Made by a program: the position numbers and the translations under genes. A stretch of DNA of 64,000 nucleotides from Tubulanus polymorphus. Lineage: Eukaryota; Nemertea; Palaeonemertea; Tubulaniformes; Tubulanidae. A model generated the notes under the pieces. That model saw nothing but the letters and a program-made list of their open reading frames with translations. It did not search any database and was not told the origin of the DNA. Positions 1 to 8,751 of the stretch are shown here, one piece after another. The stretch spans positions 9,970,850 through 10,034,849 of the forward strand of contig NC_134029.1 in assembly GCF_964204645.1 (NCBI RefSeq), in the 5' to 3' direction. Position 1 is the stretch's first letter. Each line of letters begins with the position of its first letter.

Positions 1-43
1 GATGCAAAAGCATCGCGCCTTATCTCACTGAGCTACCGAGTCT
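1..43 (-). tRNA. tRNA-like 5' half, cut by the window edge (possible tRNA-derived SINE head)
   Basis: Read on the minus strand, positions 35-24 give an A-box-like TAGCTCAGTGAG, preceded by a possible 7-nt acceptor strand. A hairpin with GATG/CATC arms around CTTTTGC follows; as an anticodon loop it would centre on TTT. The D-arm pairing is weak and the window ends before any T-arm or B box. A tRNA-derived SINE head is as likely as a functional tRNA. Confidence 0.3.
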
Positions 44-59
44 GCTCGATTCAATTCCA

Positions 60-812
60 AAAGACTACAGTAGCGTCAAATAAACATCGTGATATTGCAA
101 TTTACGACAAACGACGTGTAAATTTAATAACTGTTGTGGTGTTCAACGTATGGAAGAGATAACATTTAATTTTCCCGGCACGCATGACATCTATCTGCCT
201 AGTGCGTCAGGGGCTGCTACCGCCTCGTGAGTGCGCAGTAGGCGGGCAGAGCATCTTAAAATGAAAACTTATCTTAGAATATAGCCGAATCGATGGGATG
301 GAATTTTACAATAAAATGTCAGTCAACTGATTGATGACACAACATGGTTGTTCTCGGCGTACTTAACAATGATATTTTCCTCCAATAAACCGCTCTGGTA
401 AAATTGAATACACCATCTATCTTTATTGGTGATATGGTATCATGGTTGGGTAGTACTGTTTACCGTTTGATGTTTTGTGTCATCATGAAATTGTTTCAAC
501 TTTAGTAAAGGCGTTCCTGCCTGATCACATAACTTACCGATAATGCGATAGAATACATTTTTGGGCCAATTAAACAGAAATCTGGCGACGCTATCTTGGA
601 GGGAATAATCGAAATATTATTTTGAGTCATTTTCAGCTGTGTCTAATGTTTTACGGGAACGGAGATACAATTTGAGGTTACTATGAAAAAGAGAAGACTC
701 TTCTCATAGTTATTTTTGCATTTTCGGAAAGACCCGCCCAGTCACACGTGAACTGACCACGCCTTTGACTTATTGTTTTTTGCGGGTACCGGTATACCCT
801 TTTAATTGGCGG
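60..812. other. Non-coding stretch, nothing recognised
   Basis: There is no convincing reading frame and no known repeat signature. An imperfect fold-back near 197-243 pairs a CTGCCTAGTGCG-like arm with a CGCAGTAGGCGG-like arm around a GC-rich loop. Confidence 0.4.
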
Positions 813-906
813 TGCGTTTGAACGTTGTTTTTTCGCAGTTATACTTTTATGATCGTCGATGCGTTTGAACGTTGTTTTTTGCGGTTATACTCCTACAATC
901 GTCGGT
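813..906. repeat. Two-copy tandem repeat, period 47 bp
   Basis: The block starting TGCGTTTGAACG at 813 recurs at 860, with both copies running to ATCGTCG. The copies differ at a few positions. The short frame starting at 859 only reads through the second copy and is not taken as a gene. Confidence 0.75.
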
Positions 907-1117
907 TTCAGTTTGTTAAGCAGTGACATCGGTTTCGTTAAAGATGTCACGAAAGGAAGAAGTCGCTTCAGGATTGCGTCGTTACACGTTCACAAACCTT
1001 TGAGAGGTGAACCATTTAGATCTCGGTGTATTGAAAATGAAAGAAGAGAGGATTGATGCATTGTCGGACTTAAGCGTGATGAGGGAGCTGACCCCTCCAT
1101 TTACACCATAATCATCT

Positions 1118-1612
1118 GTTCTCCACACTGAAGAGATTTATAAAGGATTGCTGGAACATTTTTCCTTTACTCGTCCGGAGGATAACGAAGCTTTATTAGA
1201 CACTGTACAGAAACTGATTTCAGATAGTCGGAGCCGACCTCGAGATTCTCTTGCTAAAATTAATGAAATGACTAAACTGTCCGAGAATGATGATATTCAT
1301 CACTGGTTCCGTATTTTTAAAAATTTAGCAAAGAGGTACGGAATTCCTTTGAGCGATTTAACGAGTGTATTAGAACCATATATGACCGGTCTGGCGCCGC
1401 AGGCATACTTTTCGTTGAGTGAGGGCGATAGAAAGGTCTACGGTATAGGATGCAATATATGCAGGTACCGATTGACACCACTGCGAATCGTCTGAAGTTC
1501 CGTAGGGAAACGAAAAATCACACCGAAACGTTCGTGGATTTCGTTGCAAATTAGGGCACAAACGTCGTGATTGCCCGAAGCGCGGTGATAGGAATCGTCA
1601 GGGTTTGAATTG
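1118..1612 (+). pseudogene. Gag-like relic of an LTR retroelement
   Basis: An open frame to 1495 reads as a soluble helical protein, with segments such as KINEMTKLSENDDIHHWF and KRYGIPLSDLTSVLEPYMTG. A frameshift near 1440-1450 moves to a second frame containing LKFRRETK and ETFVDF, like the SCAN-like part of some gypsy gags. A further shift gives a zinc-knuckle remnant, CKLGHKRRDC, at about 1545-1575. The first cysteine of that CCHC box is missing. The order gag body, SCAN-like segment, zinc knuckle fits a Ty3/gypsy gag. At least two frameshifts plus the lost zinc ligand mark it as dead. No protease or RT follows. Confidence 0.5.
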
Positions 1613-1614
1613 TC

Positions 1615-2140
1615 GCCATGAAATTAATCGTAAGGAGGTGAAATTCGTTACCGTCGGAGGGTATTGCCTAATTTCTTTATTGCTTTATTTTGAGGTCTCT
1701 GAAAAATTTCAAGCTCAAACATTCCGAACTGAATATTTTCTGAAAATAGATCAAAATTTAGTTTAAAATCAGAAAATGTCAAAATTTTATTGGCAATTAA
1801 CTGTTTTTAAAACGGTAAATTTCCCGTTCTAGAAGATCTAAAAACCTTTTGAGTATGTGGAATTAAGTGGACACCTTCCACTCCTTTGCTTACCCAGATA
1901 CCGTAACGTATAGTACCTAAATATACATTATTGTTATGGTTTTACGTCAAGAAACAGCGATTTTTTGGAATATTTACAATAATTTGAATGAAATATGCAC
2001 ATTATATGAATATAATTACTTTAAAAACAACAGCTATTCCTTCTAGAGAAGAGAGCCTAGGTCATTTGAAAATCAATTATTCTTATTCAATAGGAAATTA
2101 TCGGTATACAGTAAAAATGTCCCGGGAAAAAATGTCCTAG
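1615..2140. other. AT-rich non-coding stretch
   Basis: No frame, repeat or RNA signature was recognised here. It lies between the gag relic and the first candidate exon of the next unit. Confidence 0.4.
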
Positions 2141-3179
2141 TCTATCATTACTAACTTGGTAATTCAGGAGGCTCTTGAACCCGTGTGGGGGTTGGCCCCT
2201 GATGGAAAAAACAAAGTGCCGTACCTCTTAACTATGGCTGCAGCAGCTACAGCTCTTCATTCAACGACACTGCGTTCGAAATATGGTGTACAACCCACAT
2301 TCATCCTGAAACAGGGACTGGTGAGTACTGCATGAAATATGTTTTCAAAATTGAATAGGTGATTATGATTGTGTTCAATGATTCTATGTTCTTTATAGGG
2401 AAAACAACAGCTATGACAGCGGGACTGTCAATGAGTGGCGCAATGCACAACATTTTTTCGAATGCCGCCTCCACCGCCTACATTTTGCAAAAGACAGCTA
2501 ATACCACATTGCCGTTGGATATGATGACTGCTCGTCAGCTAAAATACAAGAAAATGTATCGGTGGCATATTTTGATGGAAAGAACGCGGGGACGAAATCA
2601 TCTGGGGAACAATCCGTAAAGGCAGGCGTCCTCATAACCACAAAAATCTCGAGACAGTGTGTAGTGCCAGGTATGAATTTCGTTGTACATACATGTACTA
2701 ATATCTGTGATATGTTTATTGGTTATACATGTATAGCTTAAGTAATTCCCTTTTTTCATTTCAGACTATCAGAACCATTTTCATCCCATTTTTTCGATGT
2801 GAGAAAATGATGTCTGACCCAATTGCCATCCAGGCTGTCATCAGAAGATCAGAGCGGGCAATGGATCTGATGATTGCCCTATACGACGTAATAATTAGTG
2901 ATCGGGCAGAAAATGTCATCCAAAAATTAACTAAACTTACACGTGAAGTACTTGGATTACAAACAAGAGTTAGTAATAATTACGCAATCTTGTTATTTAT
3001 AACAAAAATGGTAAGATTTTCTTCGTTAACACCAGCATAATATTATTAGTTGGAATTTCTACCATTATAATTTCTTATTTTAGCTATGTAAACGTCTACC
3101 GATCGAATTTCAAGAAGTGAAAACTTTCCTTAAAGATTCCTGGAAGGAAAAACTTGCACATGTGTACGCCGGTAGTTAG
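2141..3179 (+). pseudogene. Unrecognised multi-exon gene relic (four candidate exons)
   Basis: Four segments look like spliced exons. 2141-2320 reads as LEPVWGLAPDGKNKVPYLL and further, and ends at GTGAGT. 2399-2670 starts after ATAG and ends at GTATGA; its best frame includes YDSGTVNEWRNAQHFFECRL and YFDGKNAGTKSSGEQSVKAG with one in-frame stop. 2765-2968 starts after TTTCAG and needs a frame change. 3084-3179 starts after TTTTAG and ends in TAG after KLAHVYAGS. Protein-like composition and splice signals argue it was once coding; the stop and frame changes argue it is decayed. I do not recognise the family. Its position next to a recombinase fragment suggests it may be transposon cargo, which is inference only. 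Confidence 0.35.
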
Positions 3180-3283
3180 TCAACGATTCAACTGTATGCG
3201 CATAGGCTAATCAAAGAAAAAGAAAAGGCAAATTAATATACCGTATATGCTATTGATTTTATCGAGTTGATTGATTGAGTTAG

Positions 3284-3700
3284 TTGAATTCGAATACTTC
3301 GTTTTTGTTTTCACAGATACGCAGATACACACGATTTGTGAAATCTAGAGGCCAAGAATGCCTTGCGGTCAATTTGACTGAAATGCCTCCCATTGAGGGC
3401 TTAGATATAACCGCTTTGAGGAGGATGACAGTAGAATGTGGTGGCAGGAAACAAGAGATGGGCATTTGTGGATATTTTCGCATCGGCGAGTTATTACCCA
3501 GGGCTCTTGCCTCAGCGGGGGACGTGATACAGCTTCGAGATGTCGCCGTCACCCCTTCTGGTCTTCAGATTATCGTACGCAAATTCAAACATAGCTCTCG
3601 CGTTGGCCCGCAGGTCATTCAGGCCGAATATTCGTCGCTACCCGTAGACATGGATTTGACTCTCATTATCTCGGATTATTTACGTTTCAGAGGGCCCCTC
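3284..3700 (+). pseudogene. Tyrosine recombinase (phage-integrase-like) fragment
   Basis: The frame contains IRRYTRFVKSRGQE, then ICGYFRIGELLPRA, then DVIQLRDVAVTPSGLQIIVRK. This matches the start of a tyrosine-recombinase catalytic domain: a helix carrying the first catalytic Arg (here in FRIGELL), then a D-V step and a beta-hairpin ending in the conserved Lys region. Animal sources of this fold include DIRS/Ngaro retroelements and Crypton DNA transposons. The H-x-x-R and Tyr boxes that should follow are absent, because similarity stops near 3700 where the duplicated segment begins. It is therefore truncated and inactive as drawn. A spliced arrangement is possible, since CACAG lies just upstream at 3313-3317. 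The fold is fairly secure; the element class is not. Confidence 0.5.
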
Positions 3701-3744
3701 CCTTGCTCATCAACATTTTTGCGACCGAAACGAACCGAGCGCTT

Positions 3745-3997
3745 TGCCAGGCGCCTCCAGCTGGTGGCGCCGCCAATATCTCTTTGTTCTCTCAGCCAAT
3801 CACTGTTGAGTACAAGTTCCTTTCTCTTCCGCATCCCGAGCGTGAAAGGTTACGTTTTATTTTTGTCCTTATTTACCCCAAATAATACATGCCAGGCACC
3901 TCCAGCTGGTGGCGCCGCCAATATCTCTGTTCTCTCAGCCCATCACGGTTGAGTACAAGTTCCTTTCTCTTCCGCATCCCGAGCATGAAAGGTTACG
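3745..3997. repeat. Tandem duplication, period 145 bp, interrupted by the Penelope-like insertion
   Basis: A unit beginning TGCCAGGCGCCTCC at 3745 recurs at 3890. Each copy contains a near-palindromic GC-rich core, GGCGCC-t-CCAGCTGG-t-GGCGCC (3751-3772 in copy 1). Copy 2 is cut after 3997 and resumes at 5099. Copy 1 therefore shows what the empty insertion site looked like. Confidence 0.8.
3985..3997. repeat. Left copy of the 13-bp target-site duplication
   Basis: ATGAAAGGTTACG here is repeated exactly at 5086-5098, flanking the Penelope-like insertion. Confidence 0.85.
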
Positions 3998-4033
3998 ATG
4001 AGACGAGAAGATACACAATATCCGTGTAAGAAG

Positions 4034-4076
4034 ATAACAAGAGAAATCCCACAATAAGTTCAGCCAAAACGAGAAA
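4034..4076. repeat. Left arm of the Penelope-like inverted repeat (right arm 5045-5087)
   Basis: The 43 bases are the reverse complement of 5045-5087, apart from possible ambiguity at the last two bases, which overlap the target duplication. The arm lies immediately before the truncation point of the coding part. Confidence 0.9.
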
Positions 4077-4077
4077 A

Positions 4078-4659
4078 ATTAACAAATTAGCTTACCCCGA
4101 CGACATTTTGAATAAAGCTCTCTTGAGAGCCCGTCGTTCACATTTCAGTCACTCTCAAGGGACCCGCGCGCGTAAACAGCCTATTATTGTACCTTTTGTT
4201 CCTTTTCTGGAAAAATCTAAAACTCCCCTCCATCTCTTAAACAAACAACTCATTTTTACTTATAACAACAAACTTAGTCGTAATCTTACTCATAACTCCC
4301 CCAAAATTGAACCCCTGAACATTGGTGTATATAAAATTCCCTGTAAAGTTTGTAACAAAATATATATCGGCGAAACCGGACGCGATTTACACAAGCGCAT
4401 TCGTGAACATAAGAATGATGTAAAGAATTTTAAGCCTGAAAGCGGTGTTGCTAATCACGTATACGAAACCAGCCACAATTTTGATTTTGAAAAAGCCTCC
4501 ATAATTTTCCCCTGTTCAGAAAAGATTAAACGACACATTATGGAATCGGCCCTGATTATTGAAAACTTGGAAAATTGTGTTAATTTGAATAACGGTTTTT
4601 CCCCCCACAACATTTTGATCTCCAAATTTCTCGCTTCTCTTGTACCCCCGTTATACTAA
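4078..4659 (+). CDS. GIY-YIG endonuclease domain of a Penelope-like element (N-terminally truncated ORF)
   Basis: This is the endonuclease end of a Penelope-type polymerase, the part thought to nick target DNA for target-primed reverse transcription. The frame is open from YPDDILNKALLRARR (about 4099) to the TAA at 4657-4659; an internal ATG lies at 4108. Counting from that ATG, the GIY equivalent GVYKIPC is at about residues 73-79, a C-x2-C zinc pair at 79 and 82, YIG at 86-88, the catalytic-type Arg within RDLHKRIREHK near 97, and the conserved Glu in MESALIIE near 140-147. The preceding reverse-transcriptase domain is absent, so the ORF cannot make an autonomous element. The frame itself has no stops, which suggests a fairly young copy. 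Confidence 0.88.
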   Translation: MNKLAYPDDILNKALLRARRSHFSHSQGTRARKQPIIVPFVPFLEKSKTPLHLLNKQLIFTYNNKLSRNLTHNSPKIEPLNIGVYKIPCKVCNKIYIGETGRDLHKRIREHKNDVKNFKPESGVANHVYETSHNFDFEKASIIFPCSEKIKRHIMESALIIENLENCVNLNNGFSPHNILISKFLASLVPPLY

Positions 4660-4980
4660 TTCCCTCATTGTTTTGCCTTTATCATAGTTTGCTTGTTTCC
4701 ACTCACTCACTGATTATCGCCTTTCATGTTCCTTCTCTTTGTTTTATTTGATTACCCCTTAGCTTGTCCTCCCGTTTTAATCTCTTTAGCTTGTGTCTTT
4801 GTTTATTAATTACTTTAATCTACATTGCCCCTAGTTTGCCTTGCTTACTTTAGCATTGTTTTCTAGTTGTTATGTCATTACTTTAATCTATTCCCCTTTC
4901 AATATTTTAATCACTCACTCTGCTTCTATTGTTTTGGTCTTGTATAAATATCTTGTAATATTCTCCTGTACTCAGTACGC

Positions 4981-5010
4981 CTGATGATGGCTAATAGTCT
5001 TTAGCCGAAA
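4981..5010 (+). ncRNA. Hammerhead-ribozyme-like core in the Penelope 3' region
   Basis: CTGATGA (4981-4987) is followed by GGCTA (4989-4993) pairing with TAGCC (5002-5006), then GAAA (5007-5010). This is the order of the two conserved boxes and stem II of a hammerhead ribozyme. Hammerheads are reported in Penelope-like elements of many animals. One unpaired T precedes stem II, and I cannot place stem III with its cleavage site, so this copy may be an inactive relic. Confidence 0.4.
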
Positions 5011-5187
5011 CGTTGCGCAAATATATATAACTCTTCTATTCAAGTTTCTCGTTTTGGCTGAACTTATTGTGGGATTTCTCTTGTTATGAAAGGTTACGTT
5101 TTACCACCCACCATTTCCTTCCTTAGCACCTTTCGAATTGGTGGCATTTTCTGAGCCCACTTTGACGTATTCACTCATTAATTAATT

Positions 5188-5446
5188 AGGTCAAATAGCT
5201 AGGGCGTTTGACTTCGTTTATATTACGTAACTCTGTATTATTCATCTCCATAACTAGGTCAAAACAGCTAGGGCGTTTTGGCCATAATTTTATGATTTTA
5301 TGTTTATAATATCATTGTCTAAATATTAGTTAATAAGTTTGTAATGGTTTTTTTTTGTATACGTCAAAAACAGCTAGGGCGTTTTTGACATTTCTAATTT
5401 TTATGTTTTGTATATAATAAACGTCAAGCAGCTAGGGCGCTTGGCC
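5188..5446. other. Array of four hairpins sharing the invariant 9-nt loop AGCTAGGGC
   Basis: Four inverted repeats each enclose exactly AGCTAGGGC. H1 has stem 5190-5196/5206-5212; H2 5257-5265/5275-5283; H3 5363-5371/5381-5389; H4 5423-5429/5439-5445. Stems are 7, 9, 9 and 7 bp, built on GTCAA…C/G…TTGAC. They vary in length (AAA, AAAA, AAAAA) and sequence (GC next to the loop in H4), with matching changes on both arms; H1, H2 and H4 each have one G·T pair. The intervening DNA is AT-rich and unrelated between units. I know of no family with this arrangement. It lies between the Penelope insertion and a CR1-type ORF1, so it could be a transposon 5' structure, a recombination substrate or an RNA element. 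Confidence 0.8.
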
Positions 5447-5542
5447 TTTTCATCCAAATATGTCTTCGGGTCGTTTCTGTTGCAAAAATAATGCTGTCGT
5501 TCAAATGTCGAGTAAGTGTGAATAAACAATATATAAAGTATA

Positions 5543-5896
5543 TTGAATGCTATTATGTATGACTGTCTATCATTTCATAATAACTTTTTAGCGGGATATA
5601 ACGGTGATATAAGGGCAAAAAGACGTTCACTTATACCATGCTCATCATTTGCGGAGAGCATTTTGATAAAAATTAATAAAGGTAAGATAAAGAATTCACA
5701 GGCATACTTATTGATATTTATGATGGCGTGTCATGGCAGAAAGTACGGACTGCACGTAAAGCTCAGCGAAGGAAAAATATCACTGATACGCGATAGAGAA
5801 ATACGATTGTTACTCGACAGATATAATCGTAAGCTATATATTTGCTACATACGTGGTTTGTGTCTTATTATTGCTCTCGACACTAAAAGCGTGTGA
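5543..5896 (+). CDS. Open frame of 117 codons, unrecognised
   Basis: The frame begins 97 bases after the last hairpin and ends with TGA just upstream of the CR1-type ORF1. The predicted protein is basic and hydrophobic (segments such as LLIFMMACHGRKYGLHVKL and REIRLLLDRYNRKLY), with no motif I recognise and no signal-peptide-like start. A chance frame in AT-rich DNA or a transposon 5' leader is possible. Its only merit is its length and its place between the hairpin array and ORF1. Confidence 0.25.
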   Translation: MNAIMYDCLSFHNNFLAGYNGDIRAKRRSLIPCSSFAESILIKINKGKIKNSQAYLLIFMMACHGRKYGLHVKLSEGKISLIRDREIRLLLDRYNRKLYICYIRGLCLIIALDTKSV

Positions 5897-5948
5897 TCGA
5901 AGATTTCGAAACGCCGAACGAAGAAGCCGAGGAGCTCACTTAACCAAT

Positions 5949-7681
5949 ATGGCGTCGCACATTGTCCGTAGCCATTGCTGTACTTCCTCGGACTCCAAAG
6001 ACATGATCGAATGTAACATATGTAAACTTTGGGTGCACTTTAGCTGCACTGGTCTACCTGGTTATCAATTGTTTAACCTTGCCACAACTCATAGGAAGTA
6101 CCAATGTATGAACTGTACCGATATTCCATCGGATTCCGAATTTCTCCAGCAGCCATTCCCGGTAAACGTTGCTGTACAGCCATGTGCTGATTTCGCTGTA
6201 CAGACTGAAGAACTATCGTCAACATGTGTTGCCATTCAAACTGATGAGATATCGCTACTTCCGTGTAGGCCTATCACCGGATTAAAAACCTCCAACTGTG
6301 GAACCCAAACTGATATCATCACTGATGGCCTAACTGAGACCCTGATAACGTCGAACGCTATCCTACAGTCGACTGTCAGAGAGTTTGAGGCAAAGCTGCT
6401 TCAAAGACTCACGAATGCTAGTCTCGAGAATGAAAAATTGAAGTTGGAGCTTGCAAATAAAGAGATTAGCGAACTTAATAACCATATTGCAAAATTAAAA
6501 TCCAAAAGAGCAACCAACTCGTGCTCCAATTGTTATGTGCTGAAAAGGTGCGAGGTCTGTCACTTAGAAATCTGATGAATTGAACCGCATAGTCGAGAAA
6601 TACACTTCCGGGATTTGTCAGCTCAGAGAAGAAATTCTCCTGAAAGGGGAGGTTGTGTTGAGAGCACAATCAAACTTCAGATGAACAGTTCTTGGATCTT
6701 GCGACAGCGAACAGGTTATTAAAAGATCATGTAAAAGAGATCGATGATCTTCGTTGTCGAATAAAAGCGTCCGAGATTCGGGAAGATTCGGAACAAGAAC
6801 TTAAAAAAGCGAGAAAGACTATCTCTGACCAACATAGAAATACAACTATCTGCCGAGTCAAGCTCTGAGCCATTCAAGCCAGTTCTGAATAATAAACGAC
6901 GTCAACAATCGAATACAAATACCGAACCAAGAGTCAGTCCCTGATATCACCGGTTCGGAAAACCACCAAAGTCACTGATGTTCTTATCGTTGGAAATTCC
7001 CATACCCGAGGTCTTGTGGCATCAAAAATGTTCAGACACAAAAAATGCGACATCTCGACACTATCTGATAAAACTATTAGGGGTGCAACGAACTACGTAA
7101 CGTCGAGTCGTCAACGAGTGAACATAATTGTTTTACACGTCGCGGATAACGATCTAGCCAATGGGAGTGCTGACCTCTGTTTTACAGAAACGGAGAAACT
7201 AGTTAATGTCTGCAGGGAAACCTTCCCAGATGCGAAAATCTGTATCTCGTTGCCTCTGTCGAGAAACTGTGCAAGCTACAATAAGACCTGTGCTGATTAT
7301 TCTACCTCTGTAAAGAAATTGGACGGGATTCATACCATTGAACACCATTTGGATCGTAAGTTACTTGCTGAGGATGGAATTCACCTCTCTGGACCTGGCG
7401 TCGCTGCTTTTGTGAGAGGCCTCAAAACTGTTTTGAACCCTCTTCTTGGACTTAATCCGACCAATTATACCAGACCTACCGAACATAGGCCGACCAACAA
7501 TCGCACTCAGTTCCGTGGAAATATTCGATATAATATCAACTCTCGTTCATCCAACTCTCGTTCCGTCCCGAATGACAGATTCAACAAACCTGGCAGATTT
7601 TCTGGTAACCACTCGACCAATAACCGAGGTCGCGTGCAGTTGATGGATCTCCTCAATGCATTATTAACTGCTCTACTGTAG
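5949..7681 (+). pseudogene. CR1-type LINE ORF1: PHD finger, coiled coil, SGNH esterase
   Basis: The start is taken at the ATG at 5949 (context ACCAATATGG). The first part carries a C4HC3 PHD-like finger: HCCTSSDSKDMIECNICKLW, then VHFSC, then YQCMNC. A Cys/Thr-rich spacer and a Leu/Glu/Lys-rich coiled coil (about 6340-6520) follow. After a break at 6573-6960, the frame 6960-7681 shows SGNH-hydrolase blocks: GNSHTRG (nucleophile Ser), HVADND and DGIHLSGPG (Asp/His). A basic, Asn/Arg-rich tail ends the frame. This domain set is that described for esterase- and PHD-containing ORF1 of CR1-like retrotransposons; the protein would bind LINE RNA and help retrotransposition. The 6573-6960 gap contains stops and frame changes, and no ORF2 follows, so the copy is incomplete. 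Confidence 0.75.
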
Positions 7682-7719
7682 ACCCGTTCAACTCAACCGA
7701 CATAACTGTGTGTAAACTT

Positions 7720-7870
7720 TGTTACGAGTATTGTGTTAATATGAAGTATGGAATCTAACCATAGGTCTTTAACGTATGGGATCTAACCTTTGGTATATAG
7801 CAATAAACTGTATTCGTTAGTTTAATGGCGTCTCTGCTTGTCATTACTTGGAATTCTCACATCACAAACA
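7720..7870 (+). repeat. Probable 5' LTR of the gypsy element
   Basis: A TGTTACGAG start at 7720 and an ACA end at 7868-7870 bracket about 150 bp containing the polyadenylation-like AATAAA at 7801-7806. TGGTGTCAGAAG follows at 7871 and has the form of a primer-binding site. The 3' partner LTR is missing, so the boundaries cannot be confirmed by comparison and the left edge could be some bases off. Confidence 0.5.
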
Positions 7871-7990
7871 TGGTGTCAGAAGTTATTAGGGAACTTTCAA
7901 GCTGGTTAAAGGATGCGGAGATAGAGGAGATGATATCCTTACATCACTACGAATACCGAGGCAAGTAGGTAGTCGTTGAAACAACACTGA

Positions 7991-8740
7991 ATCAAGTGGT
8001 TTGAAGCGAAGCTCTCCGAACCGGAAGTGAAGAGACGTGTGTACGTGGCAGTATTGAATTTGCAACTGTACTGTACTACTGTACTGGAAAAAATGTTAAC
8101 AGCGACTGAGAGAAAGGATTATGATAAAATAATTCAAGAATTGGAAAGCTATTTTGTTCCCCTGTGCAATGAAATCTACGAACGTTTTGTTTTTGGAAAT
8201 TACACACAAGGAAATGACTCAATCGATGCGTATGTTATTCGACCTCGTAAGTTGGCATCTACTTGCAACTACGGCGATAGAACCGATGAGCAGATCAGAG
8301 ACAGGTTAGTCATTGGTGTGTCGAGTAAAAGCCTACAAAAGAAACTGTTATGTGAACGGAACTTATCACTAAATAAGGCAATTGAGATAGCGAAGGCGTC
8401 TGAAACTGTTACAGAGCAGGTCGATAGATTAGGAGCCTGCGAGGATGTCAAACGTTTTACTTCAAGTAAGCCAAAACGTTTCAGTAAGCCACCAGTATGT
8501 AAATATTGCGGTTCAGCACATCAGAAAGGCAAATGCCCAGCGTATGGAAAAAAGTGTAATAACTGTTCGAAATTAAACCATTTTGCATCTGTTTGTCAGC
8601 AGAAATCGAACAAAGCAGCACATAGTACAAGGGCTCCAGCGAAATATATTGATAAATCTCGTGAGAAACCGGTACGTCAAGTCAAGTACGAATATGACAG
8701 CGAGGAGTCGATTTATAAGATTTCGACGGAAATCGTAATA
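7991..8740 (+). CDS. Gypsy gag with two CCHC zinc knuckles
   Basis: The frame opens after a stop at about 7988. It begins KWFEAKLSEPEVKRR and continues through a helical capsid-like part (ESYFVPLCNEIYERFVFGNY, RDRLVIGVSSKSLQKKLL) to tandem zinc knuckles. These are CKYCGSAHQKGKC (C-x2-C-x3-H-x4-C) and CNNCSKLNHFASVC (C-x2-C-x4-H-x4-C), followed by a basic tail. This is the structural protein that packages the element RNA. The N-terminus is damaged by stops upstream of 7988. After about 8740 the frame runs past the protease start in the wrong phase; pol continues in another frame. Confidence 0.8.
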
Positions 8741-8751
8741 CGTATAATGTA

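Larger units (their letters stand above)
3998..5085 (+). mobile_element. 5'-truncated Penelope-like element (GIY-YIG type) with inverted end copies and 13-bp target duplication
   Basis: The insertion is bounded by a 13-bp direct repeat, ATGAAAGGTTACG, at 3985-3997 and 5086-5098. The uninterrupted neighbouring duplicate (…GTGAAAGGTTACGTTTTA at 3842 onward) shows the pre-insertion arrangement. Inside, 4034-4076 is an inverted copy of 5045-5087 over 43 bp. The coding part is the C-terminal endonuclease region only; the RT domain is missing. Penelope-like elements are known for 5' truncation and for terminal repeats in direct or inverted orientation. The 3' part is a pyrimidine-rich UTR carrying a hammerhead-like core. 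Confidence 0.88.

Noticed and set aside
5188-5446. Reading the hairpin array as an integron-like attC array
   Set aside because: The hairpins lack attC core sites and extrahelical bases, and the context is an animal genome. Only the general idea of recombinase recognition is kept open.
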